A DNA stretch of 24,851 bases from DATAMF01 sp964472565 (GCA_964472565.1 CAYYNB010000083.1:1-24851); one strand, 5' to 3'. Shown: positions 1 through 7,853, counted from the first letter of the stretch. Notes: a model not told the origin generated them from the sequence alone. Translations and numbers: made by a program.

Positions 1-27
1 GTTCCGGGACATGCAAAGGATAACGCT

Positions 28-1473
28 GTGGTTAGCAACCAATCATCTTTACGCCGGGTTTTTGGCCTGGGTTTGCTGTTCGTGACGCTGGCGGCGAGTT
101 TGTTCGCACTGGTGGGGACGGGCGGCCCTGGTGTTTCGAATGCGGGGGCGGATATGCCGCCGACGATGATCGGCACGGAAGAACCTATCGGGACGCCGGG
201 GCCGACGTGGACGCCCGCGCCGACGGTCACGCCGACGTATGTGATTCAGGGCACGTATACCCCGCCCGCGCAGCCGCCTGCCTTCCCGATTCCTGACATG
301 GTGCCGCTGATGGAAGACGATGATCAGATCGTGAATATTCTGCTGCTGGGCAGCGATTCGAGCGATAACATGGTGCGGCGGACGGATGTGATCATCCTGC
401 TGTCGATCAATAAGGCGGCGGGTACGGCGGCGATGTGGCATGTGCCGCGCGATCTGTTCGTGTATATCCCGAATTATACGATGGATCGGATCAATGTGGC
501 GTATGGGTGGGGCGTCACGAATGGGTACGCCGGAGCGGATGTGATCAAGGATGTGTTCCGGTACAACTTCGGGATTCAGGTGGATTTTTTCGCGCGGGTG
601 GATTACAACGATTTCAAGCAGATCGTGGATTACCTGGGCGGGCTGGTCGTTAGCGTGGACTGTGCGCTGAAGGATTGGCGGCTGAAAGAACCCGAACTTG
701 ATCCGGCGGTGGAGGAAAACTGGGAACAGTATACGCTCAATATTGGGCGGCAGCGGCTGGACGCGGATACGGCGCTGTGGTACGTGCGGAGCCGCCAGAG
801 TACGAGCGACCTGGATCGCGGGCGGCGGCAAATGGACGTGCTGCGGGCGATGTGGGTCCAGGCGCGGGAGATGGGCATTTTTACGCAGGTGACGCAGCTC
901 TGGCCGATGGTCACGGGCGTGGTGGAGACGGATCTCACGCTGACGGATGTGATCGAACTGGCTCCGCTGGCGATGCAGATGGATATGGGGCAGGTGGCAC
1001 GTTACAGCGGGGAAGTGGGCGTGCATTATATCCGCACGTATACGCCGGACGATGGGCGGGATGTGCAGATTCCGAATAACGATGAACTGCTGCCGATGGT
1101 CCGCGATCTGCTCACGCCGCCGACGGAAAACCGATTGGCGCGGCAGGTGGTGAGCGTCGATGTGGTGGACGGATCGTGGTACGGGATCGGATTCGAGCGG
1201 GTGGCGGCGGATCGGTTGGCGTGGGAAGGCTTCGCGGCGACTCCGGTGGAGGGGCTGGGGCCGATCAACCGGGAACTGACGGTGATCTATGATTACACGG
1301 GGCAGATGAAGGGCAGTGTGCTGGCGGATTTACAGCGGGTGCTGCGGGTGGAAGATGGGCAGGTGATCATCGAGCCGGACCCGAATCGTACGGTGGATTA
1401 CCGGGTGGAGATCGGGACGGCGTATCGATCCTGCATTTATTCGTTTGCGGAGGATGAGATTCCGGGGGAGTAA
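28..1473 (+). CDS. LytR-CpsA-Psr (LCP) family cell-wall glycopolymer transferase
   Basis: LCP enzymes act outside the membrane and move lipid-linked glycopolymers onto peptidoglycan. The 481-residue protein starts with an N-terminal membrane segment (about residues 9-30) and a Thr/Pro-rich linker (about 48-90). The LCP core spans about 100-285: ILLLGSDSS, the Arg-Thr-Asp at 118-120, the PRDLFV strand, the RINVAYGWG turn, and the late YVRSRQS and DLDRGRRQ motifs that bind the polyprenyl-phosphate head group. About 370-481 resembles the LytR C-terminal extension. The GTG start at 28 is chosen because AAGGA at 16-20 lies 7 nt upstream and the signal anchor follows directly. The promoter must lie outside the window. 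The family is clear; the polymer attached cannot be told. uppP in this window recycles the same lipid carrier. Confidence 0.93.
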   Translation: MVSNQSSLRRVFGLGLLFVTLAASLFALVGTGGPGVSNAGADMPPTMIGTEEPIGTPGPTWTPAPTVTPTYVIQGTYTPPAQPPAFPIPDMVPLMEDDDQIVNILLLGSDSSDNMVRRTDVIILLSINKAAGTAAMWHVPRDLFVYIPNYTMDRINVAYGWGVTNGYAGADVIKDVFRYNFGIQVDFFARVDYNDFKQIVDYLGGLVVSVDCALKDWRLKEPELDPAVEENWEQYTLNIGRQRLDADTALWYVRSRQSTSDLDRGRRQMDVLRAMWVQAREMGIFTQVTQLWPMVTGVVETDLTLTDVIELAPLAMQMDMGQVARYSGEVGVHYIRTYTPDDGRDVQIPNNDELLPMVRDLLTPPTENRLARQVVSVDVVDGSWYGIGFERVAADRLAWEGFAATPVEGLGPINRELTVIYDYTGQMKGSVLADLQRVLRVEDGQVIIEPDPNRTVDYRVEIGTAYRSCIYSFAEDEIPGE

Positions 1474-1480
1474 ACGGGAA

Positions 1481-1536
1481 CCCCTATCCCCCGGCCCCTT
1501 TCCCCGCGCGCGGAGAAAGGGGGGAAAAGCGGGCGC
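1481..1536. repeat. Composite hairpin repeat, copy 1 (cut by gap)
   Basis: A C-rich leader (CCCCTATCCC) is followed by a palindrome with arms CCCCTTTC (1495-1502) and GAAAGGGG (1515-1522), then a GCGGGCGC run into the assembly gap. The same leader and arm pattern recurs at 7781, 7934, 12051 and 24785. It lies just after the LCP stop codon, so it may also end transcription, although there is no T-tract. Confidence 0.75.
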
Positions 1537-1636
1537 NNNNNNNNNNNNNNNNNNNNNNNNNNNNNNNNNNNNNNNNNNNNNNNNNNNNNNNNNNNNNNNN
1601 NNNNNNNNNNNNNNNNNNNNNNNNNNNNNNNNNNNN
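1537..1636. other. Assembly gap (100 N)
   Basis: There are exactly 100 undetermined bases, the usual placeholder for a scaffold join of unknown size. Repeat sequence flanks it on both sides, which is a likely reason the assembly broke here. Real distance and missing genes cannot be judged. Confidence 0.97.
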
Positions 1637-1658
1637 GGGGCAATTCGTGAATTGCCCC
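1637..1658. repeat. 22-bp perfect palindrome, copy A
   Basis: Arms GGGGCAATTC (1637-1646) and GAATTGCCCC (1649-1658) are separated by GT and followed by TACGGGG. The outer five bases and the trailing TAC match the copy at 7874, while the inner arm bases differ and stay complementary. It lies 18 nt beyond the stop of the minus-strand secreted protein and could end that transcript. Confidence 0.75.
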
Positions 1659-1676
1659 TACGGGGTGGTGGATCGA

Positions 1677-2705
1677 TCAGGGTGTGGTGCAGATGATCAC
1701 GGTTGGATCGGCGGTGGAGTTGAAGCAGCCGCTGACCGGGTGGAGTACCTGCGGGATGGCAGCCTGACCGGAATCGGGGTCGAGCATGAGCGCGGAGACA
1801 TCCACCGCTTCAAAGTCGGCCCCGGTGAGCACATCCAGTTCGTGGAGTACGTCGTTATCCCAGCGATCATCGGGCGCACCGGAGACAAACCAGGGTGAGC
1901 CGTTGTCGGCGAGGATGATGCCGTATTCCTGCATGGCGCGGGCGATCACCTGGGCGTCGGGCGAAAGGCCGGAAAGGTCGTAATCGGCTTTCAGGCGGAA
2001 ACGCTGGCCCATCGGTGGGTATTCATCGCCGGTGAGGGACGAGGCGTAATGACGGGCGGGCCAGATATAGGCGCGGCGGGTGTCGGGCACGGTGAAACGC
2101 AGGGCATGGGTGATCCGGCCACTGGCGACTTCATCGTAACGGACCAAGCCGGGCAGAATGGGCAGGCCAGCAGCGTCGGCAGAGGTCCAGGTGTCGGGGC
2201 GGAGATCGTAGGAAGCGAGGGGGAAGATCGCGCCCGCGTCGGCTTCCCACGAACCGTCGGACTGGGGCCAGGCGTTGTATAACTCGTAGAGGATGCAGTT
2301 GTCCTGATCCAGCACGATCACATGGCGATCTCCGTCGGAATCCGGCCCGCCTTCAATGAGCGCGTCGGCGGGGATGGGGTAGGGGCCGGGATCACTTTCT
2401 TCGGGCCAGGAAAATTCCACATCGACCAGCGGCTGGGTGCCATCGACGACGACAAAGGGAATCCCAATCGGTGCGCCGTCCCATTCACCCGAACCGAAAT
2501 CCATGTGAAATGATTCATCCGCGCCGATGGTGTCGATATAGGCATCCGAATTGGGATCGAGGGGAAGCGTGTCTACACGGACGTTCCAGATATGATCCGC
2601 AGGGTAGATGGTGCAGCCGTCAAACTGGGGTGCGGCCTGAAGCGCTGAACCGTTCAGCGCGATCAGGATGAGAAGGCAAATCAAGCCGACAAAAACTTGT
2701 TTCAT
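1677..2705 (-). CDS. Secreted conserved protein of unknown function
   Basis: The 342-residue protein has a clear Sec signal peptide (KQVFVGLICLLILIALNGSA, cleavage near ALQA-APQ, about residue 25). The mature part has motifs I associate with an uncharacterised secreted family in actinobacteria and Chloroflexi: IWNVRVDTLPLDPNS, ESDPGPYPIPADALIEGG, DGDRHVIVLD, WTSADAAGLPILPGLVRYDE, HALRFTV, PPMGQRFRLKADYD and ILADNGSPWFVSG. The strongly conserved Asp, His and Trp positions suggest an enzyme or ligand-binding protein, but I cannot name a reaction. The ATG at 2705 is the only start that keeps the signal peptide. It lies downstream of the HK-RR-RR genes on the same strand, behind an unusual three-arm inverted repeat (2712-2777) that covers its ribosome-binding region. 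Confidence 0.8.
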   Translation of the reverse strand: MKQVFVGLICLLILIALNGSALQAAPQFDGCTIYPADHIWNVRVDTLPLDPNSDAYIDTIGADESFHMDFGSGEWDGAPIGIPFVVVDGTQPLVDVEFSWPEESDPGPYPIPADALIEGGPDSDGDRHVIVLDQDNCILYELYNAWPQSDGSWEADAGAIFPLASYDLRPDTWTSADAAGLPILPGLVRYDEVASGRITHALRFTVPDTRRAYIWPARHYASSLTGDEYPPMGQRFRLKADYDLSGLSPDAQVIARAMQEYGIILADNGSPWFVSGAPDDRWDNDVLHELDVLTGADFEAVDVSALMLDPDSGQAAIPQVLHPVSGCFNSTADPTVIICTTP

Positions 2706-2711
2706 AGCTCA

Positions 2712-2777
2712 CCGCCTGATGATTATGCTATTTTTCTCATTAAAACATCAGGCGGCGGCTGGTTCAATCACCTGATG
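2712..2777 (-). promoter_or_regulatory. Three-arm inverted repeat, possible attenuator
   Basis: Read on the minus strand there are three arms: A CATCAGG (2777-2771), B CCGCCTGATG (2755-2746) and C CATCAGGCGG (2721-2712). B can pair with A (7 bp), followed by TTTTAAT, or with C (10 bp perfect). Arm C holds the only Shine-Dalgarno-like bases (AGGCGGTG) before the ATG at 2705. The layout fits mutually exclusive terminator-like and ribosome-site-hiding hairpins. Function is inferred only. Confidence 0.45.
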
Positions 2778-2778
2778 G

Positions 2779-3153
2779 TCATGAAATGAGGCGCTCGATT
2801 TCGGACACGAGCAGATTCGGATCAAAAGGCTTGGAGAGGTAGGAGTCAAAGCCGACGCGGTGGGCATCCTGGGCGACATTGACGGAATGATAGGCGGTCA
2901 TGGCGATGACCGGGATGGGCGCAGTGATGGGATCGGTGCGCATTTCGGAGAGGGTGCGCCACCCGTCGAGTTCGGGCATGCTGAGATCCATGATCACAAT
3001 ATCGGGATGGATGTCTTGCAGCAGATTCAGACAATGGCGACCATTACGGGCAACGGAGACCTGATAGCCGAAATGTTCCAGGATGTGGGCGACCATTTGG
3101 GCGCTGTCCGGTTCGTCTTCGACTACGAGCGCCAACCAGCTTTTGAGGTTCAT
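2779..3153 (-). CDS. Single-domain response regulator (second of pair)
   Basis: This is a 124-residue receiver domain with nothing attached. The acidic pocket is E12-D13, the phospho-acceptor is D56 (IVIMDLSMPELDG), the switch Thr is in IAMTAY and the conserved Lys is in LSKPFDPN. A longer reading to 3219 exists, but the ATG at 3153 is preferred: AAGGAG lies 7 nt upstream, the ATG overlaps the TGA of the preceding regulator by 4 nt (ATGA), and the protein then begins right at the receiver fold. Translation is therefore probably coupled to the upstream regulator. With no output domain it must act by protein contact or as a phosphate shuttle or sink, like CheY, DivK or Spo0F. It is the third gene of a kinase-regulator-regulator operon. 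Confidence 0.9.
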   Translation of the reverse strand: MNLKSWLALVVEDEPDSAQMVAHILEHFGYQVSVARNGRHCLNLLQDIHPDIVIMDLSMPELDGWRTLSEMRTDPITAPIPVIAMTAYHSVNVAQDAHRVGFDSYLSKPFDPNLLVSEIERLIS

Positions 3154-3575
3154 TCGTGCTCCTTCGCGTTGATCAAGGGTTTTTCTAACTGAGATAAACA
3201 GCGTTCGATCTCTTGCCAAAAGTTCACAATAAAAAACGGTTTCACAATATACCCATTAAAACCAGCGGCCAACGCGCGTTCCTGGTCACTTTTCATGGCA
3301 TAGGCGGTGAGGGCGATCACGGGGATGGAGGCAAGCCGGGGATTGGCCCGGATGGCGGCCAGGGTTTGCCAGCCGTCCATCTGGGGCATGGACAGGTCCA
3401 ACAGAATAAAAGTCGGTGTGGTGGTGTCCAAAATTTTCAGGGCTTCGACGCCGTTTTCAGCCGTGAGCACCCTGGTGCCATGAAAGGACAGGATGGTTTC
3501 GGGCACACCGAGATTATCCGGCTCGTCTTCCACGATGAGGACGGTCCAATGCGCTGCTTCAGCTTGCAGTCCCAT
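3150..3575 (-). CDS. Single-domain response regulator (first of pair)
   Basis: The 141-residue CheY-like receiver domain has acidic pocket E16-D17, phospho-acceptor D60 in ILLDLSMPQMDG, the Thr in IALTAYAM, and Lys in YIVKPFF. No DNA-binding or enzymatic output domain follows; only about 15 extra C-terminal residues are present. The start ATG at 3575 lies inside the kinase gene (17-nt overlap) and has AAGGAG 9 nt upstream, so it is likely translated with the kinase and phosphorylated by it. The receiver is similar to but clearly diverged from the next one, as expected for an old duplication or a two-branch output. The final target is not visible here. Confidence 0.92.
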   Translation of the reverse strand: MGLQAEAAHWTVLIVEDEPDNLGVPETILSFHGTRVLTAENGVEALKILDTTTPTFILLDLSMPQMDGWQTLAAIRANPRLASIPVIALTAYAMKSDQERALAAGFNGYIVKPFFIVNFWQEIERCLSQLEKPLINAKEHE

Positions 3576-5451
3576 GATGGTTATCTCCTTCGATCAACGG
3601 CAGTAAAACAGTAAAGGTGCTGCCCTGGCCGATTTCGCTTTGGACGCGGATGGTGCCCCCCATGAGCAGCGACAAATGGCGCACGATGGATAAGCCCAAC
3701 CCGGTGCCGCCATATTCGCGCCGGGAGGAACCATCGACCTGACGGAACGAGTCAAAAATGTATTCCTGAGCGGTGGCCGGGATGCCGATGCCGGTATCGG
3801 ATACGATCAGTTCCCACAAGGTTTTTTCGCGGCGCTGAAGGGTGAGATCGATGTGACCTTCGTGCGTGAACTTGATGGCATTGCTCAACAGATTGAGCGC
3901 GATCTGCTTCAGGCGATCCGGATCACCGATGATGCGATCCGGTAGCTGGGCATCGATCACCATATTCAGCACGAGGTTTTTGGCTTTGAGCTGCGGCTCG
4001 ACCTGGGTGCAGAGGTTTTGAACCCAGGGACGAACCTCAAAGGGTAATTTGACCAATTCCATCCGCCCGGCTTCGACTTTGGAGAGGTCGAGGATGTCAT
4101 CGATGAGATGGAGCAGGTCGTTGCCGTTGGTAAACACGCGCTTGAGGAACTTGGTCTGCTGCTCGGTGGGCTGCCCGGCCATGCCTTCCATCATGATCTG
4201 GGTGTAGCCGATGATGGCATTGAGCGGAGTGCGCAGTTCATGGGACATGGTGGCGAGAAACTGGCTTTTGAGCGTGTTCGATTCTTCGGCGCGGGTGCGG
4301 GCGGCGGCGAGTTCGATGTTATTTTGGGAAAGCCGGTCGGACTGATCGCGCATTTCGGCATCCCGCTTATAGACGGCTTCGGCCATATCATTAAACGCGT
4401 GCGCCAGATCACCCACTTCATCGGCTTTTTGGGCGGTGATGCGCTGATCATATGCGCCGTCGGCGATGCGGTGGGAGGCCTGGATCAGGTCGTGAATGGG
4501 ACGGGTGATGCTGCGATAGGTGAGGAAGAGAGTCAGCGCGGTGGCAAAAAAGATAAAACTCTGGATCAGCATATTATAGGTGTTGCGGGTGTCTTCGGCT
4601 TCGGCCAGGACCGCTTCCGCCTGCTGCGCATCGTCGAGTTCCGCCTGGATAATGGCCTGCATGGTGGCATCAATCTGGTTGACGAGTTCCTGGTTGTCGA
4701 AGGTGAGAGTTACCATCGCGCCATCGGAAAAGGTCAGCGCGGTAAAACCGTTCTGAATGGTGGACAGGAGGTCCAGCAGATCGTTTTTTTCGTCTTCCGC
4801 CAGGGGCAGATCGGGCAGCAGGGCTTCCAGCCGATTGATGCCGTTGGTGAAGCCGCCAACCGAGTCGAGGGAGGGGGTCACCAGATAACTACCGATGGCG
4901 CGCTGGATGTCCGCCGTAATCAACTCGGCCTCGGTCAAGTCGCGGTCCATAAAACTCTGGCGAAGCTGTTCAATATTGGCGACGAGTTCCCCGGCCTGGC
5001 CCGTCTGGGCATCGCCGCGCTGGGGAATCAATTCGAGGACCATTTGATCTAACGCGGTGCGGAAGGCCTGAAGGTCGGCTTCAATACTTTCAATATTGCG
5101 CAGTTCCTCGGCGTCCGGATTCTGATGTTTGAGTTGTTCGAGCAACTGAACTGCCGCCTCGATGTGAGGGGAGAAGCTGGCATAGGAGCTAAGAGAAGCC
5201 TCATAACCCTGCGCCAAACGCACGGCTAAGGTGGTGCGCTCGATGAACCGGGCACTCATGATTTCGGCCCGCAAGGTCTGGACCAGGGTAATTTCCTGTT
5301 GAGAACTGGACACTTCATCACGGTATTTTTGATCGCGGTTGTTGAGCATAATGTTGATCCCGGAATTCAGGATCAGATAGATCACCACCAGCCCGAAGGC
5401 AATCATCAGGCGATGACGAATCCGCAACCGATTGTTGATTCGTTGGAACAC
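3559..5451 (-). CDS. Membrane sensor histidine kinase (HAMP, HisKA, HATPase)
   Basis: A two-component sensor of about 630 residues. Numbered from the GTG at 5451, it has TM1 at about 16-36, a mostly helical extracytoplasmic region at about 40-295 (four-helix-bundle type, Gln/Glu/Leu rich), TM2 at about 297-318, HAMP at about 318-372, HisKA with H404 in TMSHELRTPLNAIIGY, and HATPase_c with N-box NLLSNAIKFTHEG, G1 DTGIGIP and G2 GGTGLGLSIV. A TTG at 5481 opens a longer frame, but GTG 5451 has a strong GGGGG-type ribosome site 4-5 nt upstream. A short inverted repeat (AACGGG 5471-5476, CCCGTT 5486-5491) lies in the leader. The next gene overlaps its end by 17 nt, so kinase and both regulators form one operon. 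The signal sensed is unknown. Confidence 0.93.
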   Translation of the reverse strand: MFQRINNRLRIRHRLMIAFGLVVIYLILNSGINIMLNNRDQKYRDEVSSSQQEITLVQTLRAEIMSARFIERTTLAVRLAQGYEASLSSYASFSPHIEAAVQLLEQLKHQNPDAEELRNIESIEADLQAFRTALDQMVLELIPQRGDAQTGQAGELVANIEQLRQSFMDRDLTEAELITADIQRAIGSYLVTPSLDSVGGFTNGINRLEALLPDLPLAEDEKNDLLDLLSTIQNGFTALTFSDGAMVTLTFDNQELVNQIDATMQAIIQAELDDAQQAEAVLAEAEDTRNTYNMLIQSFIFFATALTLFLTYRSITRPIHDLIQASHRIADGAYDQRITAQKADEVGDLAHAFNDMAEAVYKRDAEMRDQSDRLSQNNIELAAARTRAEESNTLKSQFLATMSHELRTPLNAIIGYTQIMMEGMAGQPTEQQTKFLKRVFTNGNDLLHLIDDILDLSKVEAGRMELVKLPFEVRPWVQNLCTQVEPQLKAKNLVLNMVIDAQLPDRIIGDPDRLKQIALNLLSNAIKFTHEGHIDLTLQRREKTLWELIVSDTGIGIPATAQEYIFDSFRQVDGSSRREYGGTGLGLSIVRHLSLLMGGTIRVQSEIGQGSTFTVLLPLIEGDNHHGTAS

Positions 5452-5628
5452 GCGGCCCCCTTGTAAAGATAACGGGCGCAAAGGTCCCGTTGAAACTTAC
5501 CCTGATGCTAATCATAATCGGTTATGGACTCGGATGCCAGAAAACTTTTGTGAAAATCATGTAAGGTTTGTGTTATACCGGCTGTTTGACTGTTTTTTGC
5601 CCGGCGTTATGTGAGGCGTTTTCCGGCG

Positions 5629-5660
5629 TCCTTTCTCCAAGCGAGTTGGAAGCGGGGGAA
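5629..5660. repeat. Degenerate hairpin repeat (CCAA/TTGG type)
   Basis: TCCAA (5636-5640) and TTGGA (5646-5650) flank GCGAG, followed by AGCGGGGGAAG. The closest relative in the window is at 24795-24824, which has the same CTCCAA, CGAGTTGGAAG core. It sits in the 306-bp space between the divergent kinase and CHAT genes (5452-5757). The rest of that space holds no gene I can support. Confidence 0.5.
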
Positions 5661-5693
5661 GTCAAAGTCAAATGGGGTGGGAGGGCAGGTGAT

Positions 5694-5721
5694 TTGCTTC
5701 CGTGCCGGGCGGGGCTAAAAT
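5694..5721 (+). promoter_or_regulatory. Possible promoter for the CHAT gene
   Basis: A TAAAAT hexamer at 5716-5721 (5 of 6 to the -10 consensus) has a weak TTGCTT at 5694-5699, 16 bp upstream. It sits 36 nt before the ATG at 5758. Between them an 8-bp tandem repeat (AAGCCAGG twice) precedes AGGAAA, the ribosome site. Confidence 0.3.
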
Positions 5722-5757
5722 TCAAACATCCAGAAGCCAGGAAGCCAGGAAACCATT

Positions 5758-7752
5758 ATGTTCGATTTACGCCCCGCAAGCGGAGCACGGATTTGTTTAC
5801 AACTGCATGGACTCGATGAAGGGCTGGAAGTGCGCGTGGTGGATTCGCCGGTGGGCGAAGACGCGGCGGCGATTGTGTTGCAGCGGATCGATGATCTGCT
5901 GCGGATGGTGAGCCAGCCGACGTTTCATGAGGACGTGGGGCAGGGGTTGTTCCGGGCGTTGTTCCCCGGACGGCTGACGGACCTGTACCGCGCGGCCTTT
6001 GCGCAGGCGGCGAGCAGCGGGCAATCGCTGACGATTGAATTACGCTTTGACCGCGAACTGGTGCGGATCGCGCGGTATCCGTGGGAACTGCTGCACGACG
6101 GGACGCGCTTTCTGCTGCAAGCCGGGGCGGTCAACCTGGCGCGGTATATGACGTTTCCTGAGCCGCCGCGCCCGCTCACGGCGCGCAGCCCGCTTGATAT
6201 TCTGGTGGTGTCGGCGCGTCCGAAAGATCAACCGCCGCTGGTGTCGGAATTTGAGGCGCTGCAAAAGGCGTTCGATAAACTGATCAGCGAGGATAAGCTT
6301 GATCTGGCGTTTCTGATGCCGCCGACGTGGGATTCGCTGATGGAGTGGCTGCTGGCGGGCGCGCCAAGCATTCTGCATTTTGAGGGGCACGGGGCTTTCA
6401 CCCGCACGGGATTGTTGATTTTTGAGGATGCGGACGGCGCATCGGACCCGGTGGAAGCATCGACACTCGGCGGGGCGTTTTATGGGACTGATTTACGGCT
6501 GGCGGTGTTGAGCGCATGCGATTCGGCCAAAACAGCGGGCGACAGCCTGCTGTCGAGCGTGGCCCCGGCGCTGATTCTGGCGGGGGTTCCGGCGGTGGTC
6601 GCTATGCAGCAGCGGATTCCTGACGAGGCGGCGACCCGGTTCTCACGCGGGTTCTATACGGCGCTGATGGAAGGGCAAGACCTGGAAAGCGCGGTTGCCG
6701 CCGGACGGAAACAATTGATGCGCTCGACGTACTGGTATGTGCCGACGCTGTATCTGCGGACGCGGCGTGTGCCGGAGATTACACGGGCGTTTATCGAACG
6801 GCGGGTGGATTCGGCGGGGCCGCGCCGCGCCCCGGTGAATATGCCGCTGCGGTTTGGGGCGTGGGTGCGGCGGCTGGATGCGCCTGTGCCGGATGATGAC
6901 GAATTACGGCGATTGTTGGGACTCGAACCGAAAGAAGACGTAACGCGGGATGCCACACGAGCGCGGATCGAGTTTCCGGTGGCGGGCGGGCAGTTTTTGC
7001 CGGGTGAGGCGGAAGTGCGGATCACGGCGACGAACTGCGAGGTACACGGTCCGGCGATGAAGCCGATCACGATTTTTGCGGATTTCGACACGCCGCCGGT
7101 GTGGTTCCCGCTGACGCCGCGTAAGGTCGGGCGGTGTGAAGTGATGTTCGAGGTGACGCAGAACGGCAAACTGATCGCGTCCACGGCCCATACGCTGCTG
7201 GTGAGCGACGGGACGGAGGGAGTCCCGCAGGCGGCGATCCAGTCATCGAGCAAGCCGCCAGAGCGGATCGATGAGGTGGAGGCGGAAGAAGCGATTGATC
7301 TGGATGCAGAAGCAGCGCCCGCGCTCCCGGCGATTGAGGATGTGCTGGCGCGGCACGAACAAGTAAGGCAAGAGTCGCAGAAAAAGGAAAAGCGCGAAGC
7401 GGCTGATCCGGTGTCTGCTGAACCGTTGATGCCACCTGCGCCGGTTGTGAAGCCGTCCGCGCCTGCTGCCCCCGCGTCGGGCGATTCTTTCGGGGCGGGG
7501 TATGGCCCGCCGCCGCAATCGGGCACGCCGCCCGCCGCGCCGCCGGTGGTTTTCGGCAGGGACTACGGGCCGTACGGTCCTCCTGCAGGACGGACGGCGG
7601 CGGGTAAGCGCCGGGCGTTTCCGCTCCGTTTTATCTGGTATGCGCTGCTGGCGTGGTGGCATGAGCGGCGGTGGCTGACGCTGCTGCTGGCGGTGTTGTG
7701 GTGTGTGATGAGTGTGGTGGTGGCGGTGCTGGTGCTGCGGTTGGTGGTGTGA
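5758..7752 (+). CDS. CHAT-domain caspase-like protease with C-terminal membrane anchor
   Basis: The 664-residue protein has an N-terminal CHAT domain (about 1-335), a caspase/separase-related cysteine protease fold. The expected dyad is present: H211 in HFEGHG and C254 in VLSACDSA. WELLHDG and the AVVAMQQRIPDEAATRFSRGFY block also fit the family. Residues about 403-482 look like a beta-sandwich (FPVAGGQFLPGEAEVRITA). Next come a charged then Pro/Ala/Gly-rich linker (about 483-616) and a basic KRR followed by an amphipathic and a true membrane helix (about 625-664) ending at the C terminus. There is no signal peptide, so the protease should face the cytoplasm, tethered to the membrane. ATG 5758 has AGGAAA 7 nt upstream. 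It stands alone, with no gasdermin, TPR or CRISPR partner nearby. A defence or cell-death role is inference from other CHAT proteins; the substrate is unknown. Confidence 0.9.
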   Translation: MFDLRPASGARICLQLHGLDEGLEVRVVDSPVGEDAAAIVLQRIDDLLRMVSQPTFHEDVGQGLFRALFPGRLTDLYRAAFAQAASSGQSLTIELRFDRELVRIARYPWELLHDGTRFLLQAGAVNLARYMTFPEPPRPLTARSPLDILVVSARPKDQPPLVSEFEALQKAFDKLISEDKLDLAFLMPPTWDSLMEWLLAGAPSILHFEGHGAFTRTGLLIFEDADGASDPVEASTLGGAFYGTDLRLAVLSACDSAKTAGDSLLSSVAPALILAGVPAVVAMQQRIPDEAATRFSRGFYTALMEGQDLESAVAAGRKQLMRSTYWYVPTLYLRTRRVPEITRAFIERRVDSAGPRRAPVNMPLRFGAWVRRLDAPVPDDDELRRLLGLEPKEDVTRDATRARIEFPVAGGQFLPGEAEVRITATNCEVHGPAMKPITIFADFDTPPVWFPLTPRKVGRCEVMFEVTQNGKLIASTAHTLLVSDGTEGVPQAAIQSSSKPPERIDEVEAEEAIDLDAEAAPALPAIEDVLARHEQVRQESQKKEKREAADPVSAEPLMPPAPVVKPSAPAAPASGDSFGAGYGPPPQSGTPPAAPPVVFGRDYGPYGPPAGRTAAGKRRAFPLRFIWYALLAWWHERRWLTLLLAVLWCVMSVVVAVLVLRLVV

Positions 7753-7780
7753 GGAACGCCCCTCAACGAACCTCAGTTCA

Positions 7781-7853
7781 CCCCTATCCTCCCGGCCTCC
7801 TTTCCCCGCACGCGGAGAAAGGAGGGGCAGGGCGCAGCAAGCAGCGCCCCTAC
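7781..7853. repeat. Composite hairpin repeat, copy 2 (two hairpins)
   Basis: A leader CCCCTATCCT is followed by a palindrome with arms CCTCCTTTC (7796-7804) and GAAAGGAGG (7817-7825), then a second hairpin with arms GGGCGC (7830-7835) and GCGCCC (7844-7849) ending in CCCCTAC. This is the most complete copy of the unit. It lies in the convergent space 7753-7997, which holds only repeats and no gene. Confidence 0.75.

Noticed and set aside
49..1026. A long minus-strand open frame opposite the LCP gene, rich in His and Arg
   Set aside because: Composition is that of reversed GC-rich codons; the LCP frame has family motifs.
1445..1696. Open frames running across the N run
   Set aside because: They contain undetermined residues and consist of repeat sequence on either side.
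5571..5612. Promoter-like TTTGAC with TATGTG (plus) or TATAAC (minus) between the kinase and CHAT genes
   Set aside because: Each has one acceptable hexamer but a poor partner (3 of 6 or less), so they are not better than chance in this A/T-rich patch.
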